NCBI GenBank assembly: GCA_943914745.1
Contig: CALUDF010000013.1
Location: 1 to 20,435 of the forward strand
Source of the DNA: an uncultured Bacteriovorax sp.
GTDB taxonomy: Bacteria > Bdellovibrionota > Bacteriovoracia > Bacteriovoracales > Bacteriovoracaceae
Direction: 5' to 3'
Length of the DNA stretch: 20,435 bases
Shown: positions 6,742 to 14,296 of the stretch, one piece after another
How the letters are laid out: each line of letters opens with the position of its first letter
Position numbering within the stretch: the first letter of the stretch is position 1
Translations under genes and position numbers: made by a program
The notes under the pieces: model-generated
What the model was told of the DNA's origin: nothing
The model's input: only the letters and a program-made list of their open reading frames with translations
The model's database searches: none

Positions 6742-7660
6742 AAAGCTGAACGAAGTCCCCTTCCAGGACCTGTCCTCCAGAGTGTAAAATAGCAATGGCC
6801 CCATCAGTTCCAAAATAATCGACGATCTCAATGGTCCCTTTCATGTCACCTTTACTCATTCCAATGAGCGCTCCCGTTTCAGGGTCATAGATCTCGGTTC
6901 CTTCAGTGATGATTTTTAGGATGTCACCGATATTGATCCCGCTTTCTCTTCCGGCATTGAGATAAACTTTTGTCCCGATGATCTTGGCCACTCGCCCGAC
7001 CCAGTCAAGTTTACTGGCAAGCTCCACCACTTTAGGGACAGACTTTCTCACGGCCACGCGAACTGCATAACGAAGCAAGTCTCTCCTGTAGGCCAAGTAG
7101 TCTTCCCTGTCTGATGAGAAGAAACGATAGGTGCTGTCATCAGCATAACCACCCAAGGTTTCTGTATAGATTTCTTTTCCGGCATTCACGTCAAAGACGC
7201 GGATTTCAACTTTTGATTCCGTATAAGATTTCGTTTGTCTCACGATCCCGATCTCATCGGATTTCTCGCGGACGCGGGCATCAATGACTCGGCCAAAAAC
7301 GATGAAATTAACTCCTGCGATTTTTGCCTGACGAGTAAGCTGCACAAGCTTTATTCCCCCACCGGCATAGATTTCTTTTGAAGAGCCAAAAAGTTTTGCC
7401 GAACTGGGATCGACAATGAATTCACCAGAGCGGCTAAGCTCCATTCTAAGCTCTTCCGTCGCATTGATTTCCAGGTCTTCACTTTCAAAAGGGGATTCAT
7501 TGAAAAATGGGAGTAAGGCGATTTTCTTTTTTACACCAGAGAAGTATTTTCTCTCTTCTGCCCGCGGACGCTGGCCGCGGCTGTCGCGTTGAACGACGGA
7601 TGATGAACAGGCCACGAGCATGTTCAACGAAAGAAGCATTAAAAAAATATTCCTGACCAT
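6737..7660 (-). CDS. Lipoprotein with CsgG-like and FlgT C-terminal-like domains
   Basis: A 307-residue protein with a lipoprotein signal: hydrophobic residues 5-17 and lipobox Leu15-Val-Ala-Cys18, with no Asp at +2, so outer-membrane sorting is expected. Residues ~45-200 (KKIALLPFFNES, then SGEFIVDP, then VNFIVFGRVIDA and KVEIRVFDVNAGKEIYTET) resemble the CsgG/LpoB/FlgT-middle fold found in periplasmic assembly proteins. Residues ~218-307 (WVGRVAKIIGTKVYLNAG, GINIGDILKI, YDPETGALIGM, GTIEIVDYF, EGDFVQLY) resemble the FlgT C-terminal domain. FlgT helps form the H-ring of sheathed polar flagella in Vibrio. The start ATG 7660 has an AGAGGAA ribosome site. It lies between a secreted protein and pyrD in the dnaE operon. 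The domain calls are from remembered patterns; a flagellar role is inference. Confidence 0.75.
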   Translation of the reverse strand: MVRNIFLMLLSLNMLVACSSSVVQRDSRGQRPRAEERKYFSGVKKKIALLPFFNESPFESEDLEINATEELRMELSRSGEFIVDPSSAKLFGSSKEIYAGGGIKLVQLTRQAKIAGVNFIVFGRVIDARVREKSDEIGIVRQTKSYTESKVEIRVFDVNAGKEIYTETLGGYADDSTYRFFSSDREDYLAYRRDLLRYAVRVAVRKSVPKVVELASKLDWVGRVAKIIGTKVYLNAGRESGINIGDILKIITEGTEIYDPETGALIGMSKGDMKGTIEIVDYFGTDGAIAILHSGGQVLEGDFVQLY

Positions 7661-7721
7661 TTCTATTCCTCTTTATAATTCCTTTTTTGAGTGCTTTTTC
7701 CTGGCAATCACAGGCACCTTC

Positions 7722-8903
7722 TTAATTATTTGCCTGTTTTTCTATAATTGCAAAAGAGTGGTTTTCAGGAGAGAAAAGAAGAATTTTTTGCTCGTTTAGG
7801 GAGTATTTTCCTCCATCTTTAGCAAGCCTTGCATAGAGCTCAGAGGCAGAGAGTGTGCTTTTTATTGAGATTGCCGACCCTGCTGAGGAATAATTTTTTA
7901 GTTCAGCAGAAAGCCCAATGTCCTTGAACTGCTCGGCCAAAAAATTATTGATCTGGGTGATGTCAAAAAGGCCGTGCTTGCCGGTGATTTTTACTTCCAC
8001 GACAGAAAGCGTGCTTGTCGCTCGGTTGAGCTCAAGAGCTCCGGTGATCTTCGAGGTTTGAGAATTAAGCAGGTTAAAAACTAAACTTGCCAGGTTAGAA
8101 CTCAAGTCTTTTGGGCTATAAATCCCAAATTCCTTTTTTTGAGTGGGGAAATCAAAACCAACTAAAGTCTGGTTCGTCTTCGTATTGATTAAGAGATACT
8201 GGGCGCTGAGTTCAAAACGCGCACTTTTCCTGTCTTGAAAAACCTCAGCGCGCTTTAAAAGTGAGTTCCACTTCAATGTCACTGACTCTGGATTGAGGTT
8301 TTCTGGAACTTGGGCCATCTCTTTATCCAAGACAACGACGTTGGCAAAGTTCTTAAACTGCGAGCTCGCCCACTTCTTCCATGAATCAACGATGACTCCT
8401 GAGAAATTTTCGGCCTTGCTGACGCCGACATCACTCCAGCTCATCGATTCTTCAATTTTTATATCCGGGATGATGTAGAAAGTTTTAATCGTGACGTCTG
8501 GAAGATTCGTGAGGTACTCGTTAAAAAGAGACTCTGCTTTTAGTTTATCCAGGTCGTACTTAAAGACCGTGCGCTCAAATTCATCTGCTGGATTTGGTGG
8601 CTGGCTAAGCATACTGACGTTCATAAAAAGCGGTTTAAAAAGTGCCACTTCCTCTTCATCGTTCAGTTTTTTTTCTTCGAGTTTCTCCCAAAATTTATCC
8701 GAATCCAAATTCCTCGAAATCAACTCCTTGGTCAAGGCCTGGCGGTAAGCATTCAGGGCCATGAGAGTTAAAACCGGAATTTTAACGTTGGGGTCTCTTG
8801 TTGTGAGCGTCGACTTTTTTAAAGCGACATTCACTTCATCACAATAGGCACTAAAAGAAAAACATAAAACAAAGAGCAACAGGGTAATGCTTTTACTGAG
8901 CAT
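7722..8903 (-). CDS. Secreted protein of unknown family, co-transcribed with dnaE
   Basis: A 393-residue protein with a signal peptide (Lys4, core ITLLLFVLCFSFS, probable cleavage in the SAYCDE region). The cysteine is preceded by Tyr, which does not fit a lipobox, so a soluble periplasmic protein is more likely than a lipoprotein. I recognise no domain. The N-terminal third is charged and helical, the rest is mixed alpha/beta. I chose ATG 8903 over ATG 8909 because GAGG lies 6 bp before the former and directly abuts the latter. Either way the start lies inside the end of dnaE (stop at 8893-8895). The lipoprotein gene follows after 61 bp. A partner role with that lipoprotein is plausible from position and shared export, but nothing in the sequence proves it. 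Confidence 0.72.
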   Translation of the reverse strand: MLSKSITLLLFVLCFSFSAYCDEVNVALKKSTLTTRDPNVKIPVLTLMALNAYRQALTKELISRNLDSDKFWEKLEEKKLNDEEEVALFKPLFMNVSMLSQPPNPADEFERTVFKYDLDKLKAESLFNEYLTNLPDVTIKTFYIIPDIKIEESMSWSDVGVSKAENFSGVIVDSWKKWASSQFKNFANVVVLDKEMAQVPENLNPESVTLKWNSLLKRAEVFQDRKSARFELSAQYLLINTKTNQTLVGFDFPTQKKEFGIYSPKDLSSNLASLVFNLLNSQTSKITGALELNRATSTLSVVEVKITGKHGLFDITQINNFLAEQFKDIGLSAELKNYSSAGSAISIKSTLSASELYARLAKDGGKYSLNEQKILLFSPENHSFAIIEKQANN

Positions 8904-11900
8904 GAACATCCTCTAGTCTTCCATCGATAATGAATTTAACGGCATCGCGGTTAAAAACTTCATTAATTTGATGGGCCATCTGTGGCGTTGGATTAATTAA
9001 GAACTCCTCACCTAAAGGCAGTCTCGCCTTTCCTCCCGGGCCTTCAAAGATCATGTGCATAGGAGTGGCCCCACGATAAGACAGAAGAACCTGGCGCAAC
9101 TTATTGAGCTTCATCTCCGTGAGGTCTGTGAGGTCAACATTGATGCGAACTCCAGTGATCTTGTTTTCTGAGTGCTCTTTGAGCTTCAAGATTTTATCAG
9201 CAAAGATCTTTCTTGGATTTTCCTGAAGATTGACAAAACCTTCCACCAAAACCGGCTCATCACTGCTTAAAATCATTTCGTATTCAGCAAAAACTTTTGG
9301 AAAGACGATGCACTCAATCTTGGCATCTAGGTCTTCAAGAGTTGCAAAACACATCTTATCCCCTTTTTTAGTGAGGATGTTTTTTCGGCCGGAAATTTTC
9401 CCAGCAAGAGTCATCGTGCGCTTTTGATCTGAGCCCAGAATGTCCTGGACGTGGCCAATTGGCATGGTCGAGAGCTCTTTCATTAAATTTTTATAACGAT
9501 CAAGTGGATGCCCCGAGATGTAAATCCCCATGAGCTCCGCTTCGTGGTTGAGTTTTTCCAAGTCGTCAAAGTCTCTGACTTCTTGAATGTCCAGGTTCGA
9601 TTCTGCCGTCTGAGACATGGAGTCTCCACCTAAATCAAAGAGCGACACGAGCCCTAAAGAAGCTTCTTCCTGACGCTTTTTACAGTAGGCAAGAATCATC
9701 TCCAGGTTTTCTAAAAGAGTCTTTCTGTTCATCTTCTCGATACTATCGAAAGCTCCAACCTTGATGAGTGATTCAAAAACGCGAGTGTTGACGATTTTTA
9801 GGTTGATGCGCTCACAGAAATCTAAGAAGCCTGTAAATGGTCCATTCTCAGTTCTTTCGCGCACGATTTCTTCAACGGCATTTTGTCCTACGTTTTTAAC
9901 GGCCCCCATACCAAAACGAATGTTGGTTCCAACAACGTTAAATGGCCATAGCGACTCGTTGACGTCAGGAGGAAGAACTTCAATTCCAAAATGTTTGGCA
10001 TCATTGATGTACTGAGTGATCTTATCCATTGAGCCAAGTTCAGTAGAAAGTAGGGCCGCAAAAAATTGCGCTGGATAATAGTATTTAAGCCAAGCAGTCT
10101 GATAAGAGATAACAGAGTAGGCCACCGCGTGGGATTTGTTGAATCCGTATTCCGCGAATTTTTCCATCTTGTCGAAAAGATCGCTGGCGATACTTAAATC
10201 ATAGCCGCGCTCTTCGGCCCCTTTCATGAAAATCTGACGGTGGTGGGCCATCTCATCGGCCTTCTTTTTCCCCATCGCACGACGAAGCATGTCCGCTTGT
10301 CCCAGAGAGTATCCAGCGACAATACGGGCAACGTTCATTACCTGCTCTTGGTAAATGATAACTCCGTAAGTATCTTTTAGAACCGGCTCAAGGCTAGCAA
10401 ACGGATAATGAGTTTTTTGTCGTCCGTGCTTAATCTCAATGAACTCATCAACGATCCCCGACTCAAGAGGCCCCGGTCTATAAAGAGCGTTGATAGAGGA
10501 AATATCGTCGATAGACCCTGGAGCAATACGCTTACAAAGATCGATCATCCCCGAGGATTCTAACTGGAAGACACCAATCGTTTCACCTTTTGAAATGAAC
10601 TCGTAAACATTTTTATCTTCCAAGTCGATGGATTCAATATCGAAGTTCGGGTCTTTATCGCGCTTAATGAATTTAGAGGCACTCTCAATAACTGTAAGGG
10701 TCTTAAGTCCTAAGAAGTCAAACTTAACCAGACCAATTTTTTCCGAGAAGTCCTTATCAAACTGGATAACCTTCTCACCTTCACGTCCTTTAAAAAGTGG
10801 ACAGTAAGTAACGAGAGGAAGGTTCGTAATGATAACTCCCGCAGCGTGGATCGAAGCATGGCGAAGAAGCCCTTCAAGACGGCGGGAAATATTGATAACT
10901 TGTTTTACGCGCGAGTCACTCTCCATGAGTTCACCTAGCTTTGGCTCAAGCTCCATTGCTTTATCAATGGTCATCTTGAGTTCTTCCGGGATGAGTTTTG
11001 AGATGACGTCGGCCTCACCGAAGGTCAAACCAAAAACGCGCGAGACGTCTTTGATAACGGCCTTCGCTTGAAGTTTTCCGAAAGTAATAATTTGTCCTAC
11101 GCGCTCTTCACCGTATTTCTGAGTCACGTATTCAATAACTCGGTAGCGGTTGTCCTGACAGAAGTCGACGTCGAAGTCCGGCATCGAAATACGTTCAGGG
11201 TTAATGAATCTCTCAAAGAGTAAGTTAAAAGGAATCGGATCGACGTTGGTGATATCCAGTGCGTACGCCACAATTGAGCCCGCTCCCGAGCCACGTCCAG
11301 GGCCTACTGGGCAGCCATTGTTTTTGGCCCACTTGATGAAGTCCGATACGATTAAGAAGTAACCGGGAAATCCCATCTTGATAATCATCGCGAGCTCATC
11401 TTCAAGACGCTCTAGGTATTTTGGCTTAATTTCACTTTCCCAATTCGGTTGGGCGATGAGCTTAGTGAAGTGCGGCCCATTAAAGCGCATCTCCATCCCT
11501 TCTCTTGCCTGGCGGGCAAAATACTCAGGAGCAGACTCATCTGTCTCGATTGGGTAATCTGGAAGATGGTAGATCTGGTTTCCTTTTTCATCTTTCCAGT
11601 TGAATTTCACATCGCATTTATCAGCGATCCTAAGCGTGTTGTCACAGGCATCAGGAGCGTAATGAAAAGCCTCTCTCATTTCTTGCGGCGACTTGTAGAA
11701 GAATTCATTGGTCGTGAGCTTCATGCGTTGCTCATCCATCAAAGTCTTTCCGGTCTGAACGCACAGAAGAACTTCCTGAGCGGCTGCATCTTCGCGAGTC
11801 AGGTAGTGACAGTCATTCGTGGCCACCAGGTTGATGTTGTTGGCACGAGCGTACTCAATAACTTTCTTATTGACTGGGACCTGCTCTGGAATTCCGTTTT

Positions 11901-12486
11901 CCTGAATCTCTAAATAGAAATCTTCACCAAAGAGGTCTCTTAATTTCTCAATCGCCTTAATCGCGCGGTCATCTTGATCAGTAAAAAAGTTATAACCAAC
12001 TTCTCCCTTAAGACATGCCGTCGTACAGATAAGTCCTTCTGAGAACTCTCGCAGAAGCTCATAATCAGCGCGTGGTTTATAGTAAAACCCTTCCATGTAG
12101 GCGCGAGAAAGAAGTTTACATAAATTTTGGTAACCCACTTCATTTTTACAAAGAAGAATCAAGTGGTGAATCTGGTGGCGCGACTCCATTTCATCTTGAG
12201 AGCCTACGACCTTTTGTTTTTTCAGCGCACCTTTTTCAAATCGCGATCCAGGAGTGAAATAAATTTCTGATCCAAGAATCGGTTTAATGCCGGCAGCTTT
12301 ACATTGAGTATAAAAATCGATGGCACCAAACATGTTCCCATGATCTGTCTGAGCAATCGCGGGAACACCGAGTTCCTGGGCCCTTTTGATTAAGTCTTTT
12401 AGACGAATGGCCCCGTCTAAAAGTGAGTATTGGGTGTGCAAATGCAGGTGCACGAAACTGTCTTTGTGGGTCTCTAAAAAGGACAT
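8893..12486 (-). CDS. dnaE: DNA polymerase III subunit alpha
   Basis: The replicative polymerase subunit, 1197 residues (E. coli 1160). The N-terminal PHP domain starts with HLHLHTQYSLLDG (13-25) and continues with QTDHGNM, LGSEIYF, HHLILL and ATNDCHYL. Its metal ligands look intact, unlike E. coli, where they are degenerate. The catalytic core has GPGRGSGAGS, the Asp pair in PDFDVDF (Asp439, Asp441) and the third Asp in KFDFLGL (Asp590). A C-terminal OB fold includes TLAGKISGRKNI and KIECIVFPK. LVSLF at 946-950 sits where the internal beta-clamp motif is expected (E. coli QADMF at 920-924). ATG 12486 has AAGGAG upstream. It is the first gene of an operon continuing into a secreted protein, a lipoprotein and pyrD. 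Confidence 0.98.
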   Translation of the reverse strand: MSFLETHKDSFVHLHLHTQYSLLDGAIRLKDLIKRAQELGVPAIAQTDHGNMFGAIDFYTQCKAAGIKPILGSEIYFTPGSRFEKGALKKQKVVGSQDEMESRHQIHHLILLCKNEVGYQNLCKLLSRAYMEGFYYKPRADYELLREFSEGLICTTACLKGEVGYNFFTDQDDRAIKAIEKLRDLFGEDFYLEIQENGIPEQVPVNKKVIEYARANNINLVATNDCHYLTREDAAAQEVLLCVQTGKTLMDEQRMKLTTNEFFYKSPQEMREAFHYAPDACDNTLRIADKCDVKFNWKDEKGNQIYHLPDYPIETDESAPEYFARQAREGMEMRFNGPHFTKLIAQPNWESEIKPKYLERLEDELAMIIKMGFPGYFLIVSDFIKWAKNNGCPVGPGRGSGAGSIVAYALDITNVDPIPFNLLFERFINPERISMPDFDVDFCQDNRYRVIEYVTQKYGEERVGQIITFGKLQAKAVIKDVSRVFGLTFGEADVISKLIPEELKMTIDKAMELEPKLGELMESDSRVKQVINISRRLEGLLRHASIHAAGVIITNLPLVTYCPLFKGREGEKVIQFDKDFSEKIGLVKFDFLGLKTLTVIESASKFIKRDKDPNFDIESIDLEDKNVYEFISKGETIGVFQLESSGMIDLCKRIAPGSIDDISSINALYRPGPLESGIVDEFIEIKHGRQKTHYPFASLEPVLKDTYGVIIYQEQVMNVARIVAGYSLGQADMLRRAMGKKKADEMAHHRQIFMKGAEERGYDLSIASDLFDKMEKFAEYGFNKSHAVAYSVISYQTAWLKYYYPAQFFAALLSTELGSMDKITQYINDAKHFGIEVLPPDVNESLWPFNVVGTNIRFGMGAVKNVGQNAVEEIVRERTENGPFTGFLDFCERINLKIVNTRVFESLIKVGAFDSIEKMNRKTLLENLEMILAYCKKRQEEASLGLVSLFDLGGDSMSQTAESNLDIQEVRDFDDLEKLNHEAELMGIYISGHPLDRYKNLMKELSTMPIGHVQDILGSDQKRTMTLAGKISGRKNILTKKGDKMCFATLEDLDAKIECIVFPKVFAEYEMILSSDEPVLVEGFVNLQENPRKIFADKILKLKEHSENKITGVRINVDLTDLTEMKLNKLRQVLLSYRGATPMHMIFEGPGGKARLPLGEEFLINPTPQMAHQINEVFNRDAVKFIIDGRLEDVHAQ

Positions 12487-12505
12487 AATCCTAGGCTCCT
12501 TAGAG

Positions 12506-12544
12506 GTGTGTGTATGTCCTTAAATTTAAGCATTTTTCACACAC
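12506..12544. promoter_or_regulatory. Nested dyad upstream of dnaE, possible operator
   Basis: The 12-bp perfect palindrome CTTAAATTTAAG (12519-12530) is flanked by GTGTGTG (12506-12512) and its reverse complement CACACAC (12538-12544). The outer arms are centred within half a base of the palindrome. The element lies 20-58 bp upstream of the dnaE start, inside its promoter or 5' leader. Part of the palindrome (TTAAAT) could also be a -10 box for dnaE. Simple AT and GT/CA composition makes chance symmetry more likely than for a mixed sequence. Confidence 0.45.
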
Positions 12545-12593
12545 TTTTTGAAACCAATTTTGAGTCAATTTTACATGGTTGGGAGGGGGTTCA

Positions 12594-12622
12594 TTGAGAG
12601 TAATCGACTTTTAGCGTAAACT
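12594..12622 (+). promoter_or_regulatory. Sigma-70-like promoter for the 12656-16588 gene group
   Basis: TTGAGA (12594-12599, five of six to consensus) and TAAACT (12617-12622, four of six) are separated by exactly 17 bp and lie 34 bp before the first start codon. It is the best-formed promoter seen in the window. It would drive the membrane-anchored protein and the HAD-like gene, and perhaps cti. Confidence 0.5.
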
Positions 12623-12655
12623 ACGTAATATTTCGATCGTTTTTATGGAGAGGCC

Positions 12656-13297
12656 ATGAAAGTCCGCGGGTTACGAACTCTTCTTTTTTTCTTGGGTGCC
12701 TTGGCCGTTGCCGTGGGTTTTTCGCTGTATAAGAAATCTCCTAAAAATGACCTTCCAAATGATATGAAAAGTCAGTTGACGACTGAAGTTTCCCAAAATG
12801 AAAGCACTCCGTCTAAACCAAAAAACCTTAAGGACGTTATTGCGGGCAACCTCAAAAAACAAGAGGAAATAGTCGAGAGAAAAGACTTCGAAGAGACTCT
12901 TTTAGCTAAAGAGCGCTTCTATACTGAGGCCGAAATTAACGACATGACTGAAGAGCAGTTTAAGGCCTTGGTTCAGGAAACTGAAAACAAACTTCCCAAG
13001 CTCTCCGATATTAAAAAGCTTCCTCCTGCGGCCCTTCACAGAACACCCGCCCCGGTCATTCAGGCTGGAAAAGACTTGGGCTTACTAAAAGAAGTCCTAA
13101 AAGTGCATGAATCTTACGAAAGAGTGGTTGCTCCTTTCTATGAAAAGTGCGCCAAAAACAATGAGCGCCCGACTCCGGTACGCGCTCTTTGCCTTACGAG
13201 TTTAATTCAGGTAAAAAAGAAGAATAACGAGAGAATCAACAGCGCTGATTACCCGTCAGATTTAATTGAACTCTCAAGAATGATTACGGACTTGTAG
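12656..13297 (+). CDS. Membrane-anchored or exported protein, unknown function
   Basis: A 213-residue protein with basic residues at 2-7 (Lys2, Arg4, Arg7) and one hydrophobic segment at about 8-25 (TLLFFLGALAVAVGFSLY) followed by two lysines. No clear signal-peptidase site is visible, so it is probably a single-pass inner-membrane anchor with the rest in the periplasm. Residues ~28-60 are low-complexity and polar, a likely linker. Residues ~75-125 are charged and helix-prone, possibly coiled coil. The C-terminal part has two cysteines (in YEKCAKN and ALCLTS) suited to a disulfide. GGAGAGG just before ATG 12656 is a good ribosome site. The HAD-like gene begins 5 bp after the stop. I recognise no family. 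Confidence 0.75.
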   Translation: MKVRGLRTLLFFLGALAVAVGFSLYKKSPKNDLPNDMKSQLTTEVSQNESTPSKPKNLKDVIAGNLKKQEEIVERKDFEETLLAKERFYTEAEINDMTEEQFKALVQETENKLPKLSDIKKLPPAALHRTPAPVIQAGKDLGLLKEVLKVHESYERVVAPFYEKCAKNNERPTPVRALCLTSLIQVKKKNNERINSADYPSDLIELSRMITDL

Positions 13298-13302
13298 TTT
13301 TT

Positions 13303-14211
13303 ATGAAAAGAAAAAACACCAGACAAGCACCTCAACTTCCAGGCCAGCTGGGCTTCAACTTTGAAGTCCCAAAAGAGCAGGACAGAAACTTTCACTTAGG
13401 TGGAAGATCATTTTATTTCTTCGATTTCGACGACAACGTCGCTTTTTTATCTACATCTATCATCATCTTTCACAAGAAAACGGGAGCAGAGCTTGCTCTT
13501 TCAAGTGGCGAGTTCGCCCACGAAAATAAACGCATCGGCGTCTCTGGCCCCTATGCGGATTACTACATGGATTTTAACGACGCTCACGGATCTTTCCGCC
13601 ATTTCCGCGACAAAGACCTAAACCCCATTGAAGTGAAGGCCGGAAAAAAGCAAGGCTTCGTCGAAGATATCATCAAGGCCTTAAACGAAATCGACACTCA
13701 CTGGAAAGCTCCATCATGGGAGTACTTCTACCATGCGACTTATAACGAGCGCCCAGTCTCTTTGATCACGGCCAGAGGCCATCACCCGAGCACGATTATC
13801 GAAGGTGTCGATCAAATTGTTAAGGCCGGCTATCTGCCACACACGCCGAATTACCACAGCATCTATCCGGTCTCAAACCCGGAAGTCAGAAAAGACTTAG
13901 GTGACATTCACTTCAAACAAAGTGTCGCTGAATTAAAAAAGCACGCCATTCGCGCCAGTGTTGAGAAAGCCATTGATAAATATGGCTACTCACCTTTTCA
14001 TCGTTTTGGGATGAGTGATGACGACCACAAAAACGTGGAACTCATCACCGAAGAGATGCGAGACTTAAAGAAAAAATACCCAGAAATGAGTTTTTTTGTC
14101 ATCGAGACTTTTAAAGACTCTTTTTCTAAACGCGAAGTCCTTCTCCATGAAACCCGAGAGATCATCTCTGCCAAGGAATCAGTTAAGCCTCAACTTTCGC
14201 TTTTTGATTAA
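13303..14211 (+). CDS. HAD-like hydrolase ending in a beta-clamp-binding motif
   Basis: A 302-residue cytoplasmic protein with HAD-superfamily signatures in order. Motif I is DFDDN at Asp41/Asp43 after a hydrophobic strand (FYFF). A motif II-like ITARG is at 155-159 with a following GHHPST. A motif IV-like acidic loop, GMSDDD, is at 236-241. Asp41 would be the nucleophile of a phosphatase; Asn45 replaces the usual Thr/Val. The last six residues are QLSLFD, an exact copy of the bacterial sliding-clamp-binding consensus QL[S/D]LF, placed on a free C-terminus where such tethers often occur. Its start lies 5 bp after the preceding stop, with TTTTT between and no ribosome site, so coupling is likely. 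Phosphatase activity on a DNA-related substrate is inference; the precise family is unknown to me. Confidence 0.8.
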   Translation: MKRKNTRQAPQLPGQLGFNFEVPKEQDRNFHLGGRSFYFFDFDDNVAFLSTSIIIFHKKTGAELALSSGEFAHENKRIGVSGPYADYYMDFNDAHGSFRHFRDKDLNPIEVKAGKKQGFVEDIIKALNEIDTHWKAPSWEYFYHATYNERPVSLITARGHHPSTIIEGVDQIVKAGYLPHTPNYHSIYPVSNPEVRKDLGDIHFKQSVAELKKHAIRASVEKAIDKYGYSPFHRFGMSDDDHKNVELITEEMRDLKKKYPEMSFFVIETFKDSFSKREVLLHETREIISAKESVKPQLSLFD

Positions 14212-14296
14212 CCCTGCGCATTTTTCTTCTTTTATAAGCAGACTTCTTCTATCATGATTTCTTCATCCGAAATTTTAGGCCATTTAAGGAGATTTC

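Noticed and set aside
11449..11913. Plus-strand 154-residue ORF inside dnaE
   Set aside because: It is antisense to highly conserved DnaE coding sequence, with no motif or start context of its own.
13342..13365. Second possible clamp motif QLGFNF near the N-terminus of the HAD-like protein
   Set aside because: It only loosely fits the consensus (Gly-Phe in place of a hydrophobic x-L-F end); only the C-terminal QLSLFD is convincing.
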